A stretch of DNA of 31,877 bases, from the IMG/VR virus record IMGVR_UViG_3300020421_000088, positions 1 through 31,877 of that record; one strand, 5' to 3'. The DNA comes from a virus. This document shows, piece by piece, positions 31,219 through 31,877 of the stretch (the first letter of the stretch is position 1; each line of letters starts with the position of its first letter). The notes under the pieces were generated by a model that saw nothing but the letters and a program-made list of their open reading frames with translations, did no database searches and was not told the origin of the DNA. The position numbers and the translations under genes were made by a program.

Positions 31219-31877
31219 CTATATTCCGTACCTGTTTCTTTGTGCGTCAAAATTTTGTTTTATATCATCTCCTGAAAGAGTATTTTCATAAAATTTAACA
31301 GAAGCTATATTACCTTTATAATAGCCTGTATTAAAATTTGATCTTCCTATCCAAACTTCTTGCTGATAATACTGTACAGTATTCCAACCTCCAAACGGTG
31401 TATTTGGAAAGGCCTCAGATTGTAAAATGACACCATCTTGATAAAGTTTACCTGTCTTTTTTGTTTGTCCGGAGGTGCTGTCTTTCATTGTAAAAACCAA
31501 TTGTGTCCATTTGTTTGGTGTGTAGGATACTTCGTCCCAAACAGTACCGGATGAATCCCAAGATCCATTATTATTAGATCCAAAGTATAATGTGTCATCA
31601 TCAGTTACTGTTCTGAAGTGCTGTGAGTAGTATGGAGAATTATGTGATATGTAATCATAACTCCACAGAACTTCATAAGTTCCATTTGGCACTACATAAC
31701 ACCAAAATTCAATCGTAAACTCCTGTACAGCGAAATTAGCTCTTCCGTCAGTCGTAACTTGAAAGTAATCATTTCCGCCGTCTAGAGTAAAGTAACCTGC
31801 TGCATTATATGTTGCACCACTTATTGTGGTATCGTTATTTCCGCACAAATCATACCAAGTAGTTCCACTACCAGGAT
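31219..31877 (-). CDS. LamG-like adhesin, 5' end outside window
   Basis: The reading frame is open to the window edge, so the true start lies beyond 31877. The visible part starts PGSGTTWYDLCGNNDTTISG, matching the SGTTWYDL segment in the paralogue, and continues with LDGGNDYFQV, FTIEFWCYVVPNGTYEVLWS and the terminal GDDIKQNFDAQRNRYGI. These are LamG/ConA-like jelly-roll signatures. Its stop (31219-31221) is followed one base later by the ATG of its paralogue, so the pair is translationally coupled. Likely an adhesin or fibre-associated binding protein. Confidence 0.7.
   Translation of the reverse strand, partial: PGSGTTWYDLCGNNDTTISGATYNAAGYFTLDGGNDYFQVTTDGRANFAVQEFTIEFWCYVVPNGTYEVLWSYDYISHNSPYYSQHFRTVTDDDTLYFGSNNNGSWDSSGTVWDEVSYTPNKWTQLVFTMKDSTSGQTKKTGKLYQDGVILQSEAFPNTPFGGWNTVQYYQQEVWIGRSNFNTGYYKGNIASVKFYENTLSGDDIKQNFDAQRNRYGI

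Overview
The window is a stretch of an AT-rich, tailed, contractile-tail (myovirus) phage genome with T4-like replication proteins. The evidence is a contiguous set of sheath, tube, tape measure and baseplate genes next to T4-type gp32, UvsX, RNase H and gp41-like genes. The Ser/Gly-rich fibre proteins, the LamG-type adhesins and the low GC content are reminiscent of marine T4-like phages. The host cannot be determined from this sequence. Every supported gene lies on the minus strand, so transcription runs from 31877 towards 1. No gene-free gap exceeds about 240 bases, and I found no tRNA, CRISPR array, insertion sequence or integrase.

Layout in transcription order. (1) 31877-25500, adhesion module: two tandem LamG-like adhesin genes (the first cut by the window edge), a 1047-aa fibre with poly-glycine linkers, a second Gly-rich fibre-like protein and three small unknown proteins. 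(2) 25412-11544, tail module: sheath, a terminator, tube, a T4 gp26-like tail assembly chaperone with a well-formed -1 frameshift signal, a small helical protein, tape measure, an 810-aa baseplate/tail protein, a LysM baseplate protein, a 1085-aa hub-like protein and a 312-aa virion-like protein. The order sheath-tube-chaperone(frameshift)-tape measure-LysM-hub resembles P2/Mu-type contractile phages more than T4 itself. (3) 11487-6708, accessory module: a compact and partly degenerate family-A DNA polymerase, a 408-aa protein with a possible PD-(D/E)XK nuclease core, a small protein, a Nudix hydrolase, a conserved-looking unknown and a pair of paralogues. Five of these seven proteins have an early (L/I)-x-E site like the one cut by T4 prohead protease. 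Two of them share an almost identical N-terminal tag and two others share a different one. I infer that this may be a set of capsid-packaged cargo proteins. (4) 6468-1, nucleotide and DNA metabolism: after a long-loop terminator come gp32, UvsX, RNase H, replicative helicase, a B12-dependent class II ribonucleotide reductase, and the first 21 codons of a protein with a signal peptide.

How the genes work together: helicase, gp32, UvsX and RNase H form the replication/recombination core. The reductase supplies deoxynucleotides. The tail module builds a contractile tail whose length is set by the tape measure and whose tube assembly is helped by the frameshifted chaperone. The LamG and Gly-linked fibre proteins probably bind the host surface. 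The strongest leads are the frameshift signal, the putative cargo cluster and the odd family-A polymerase lying between tail genes and cargo genes.
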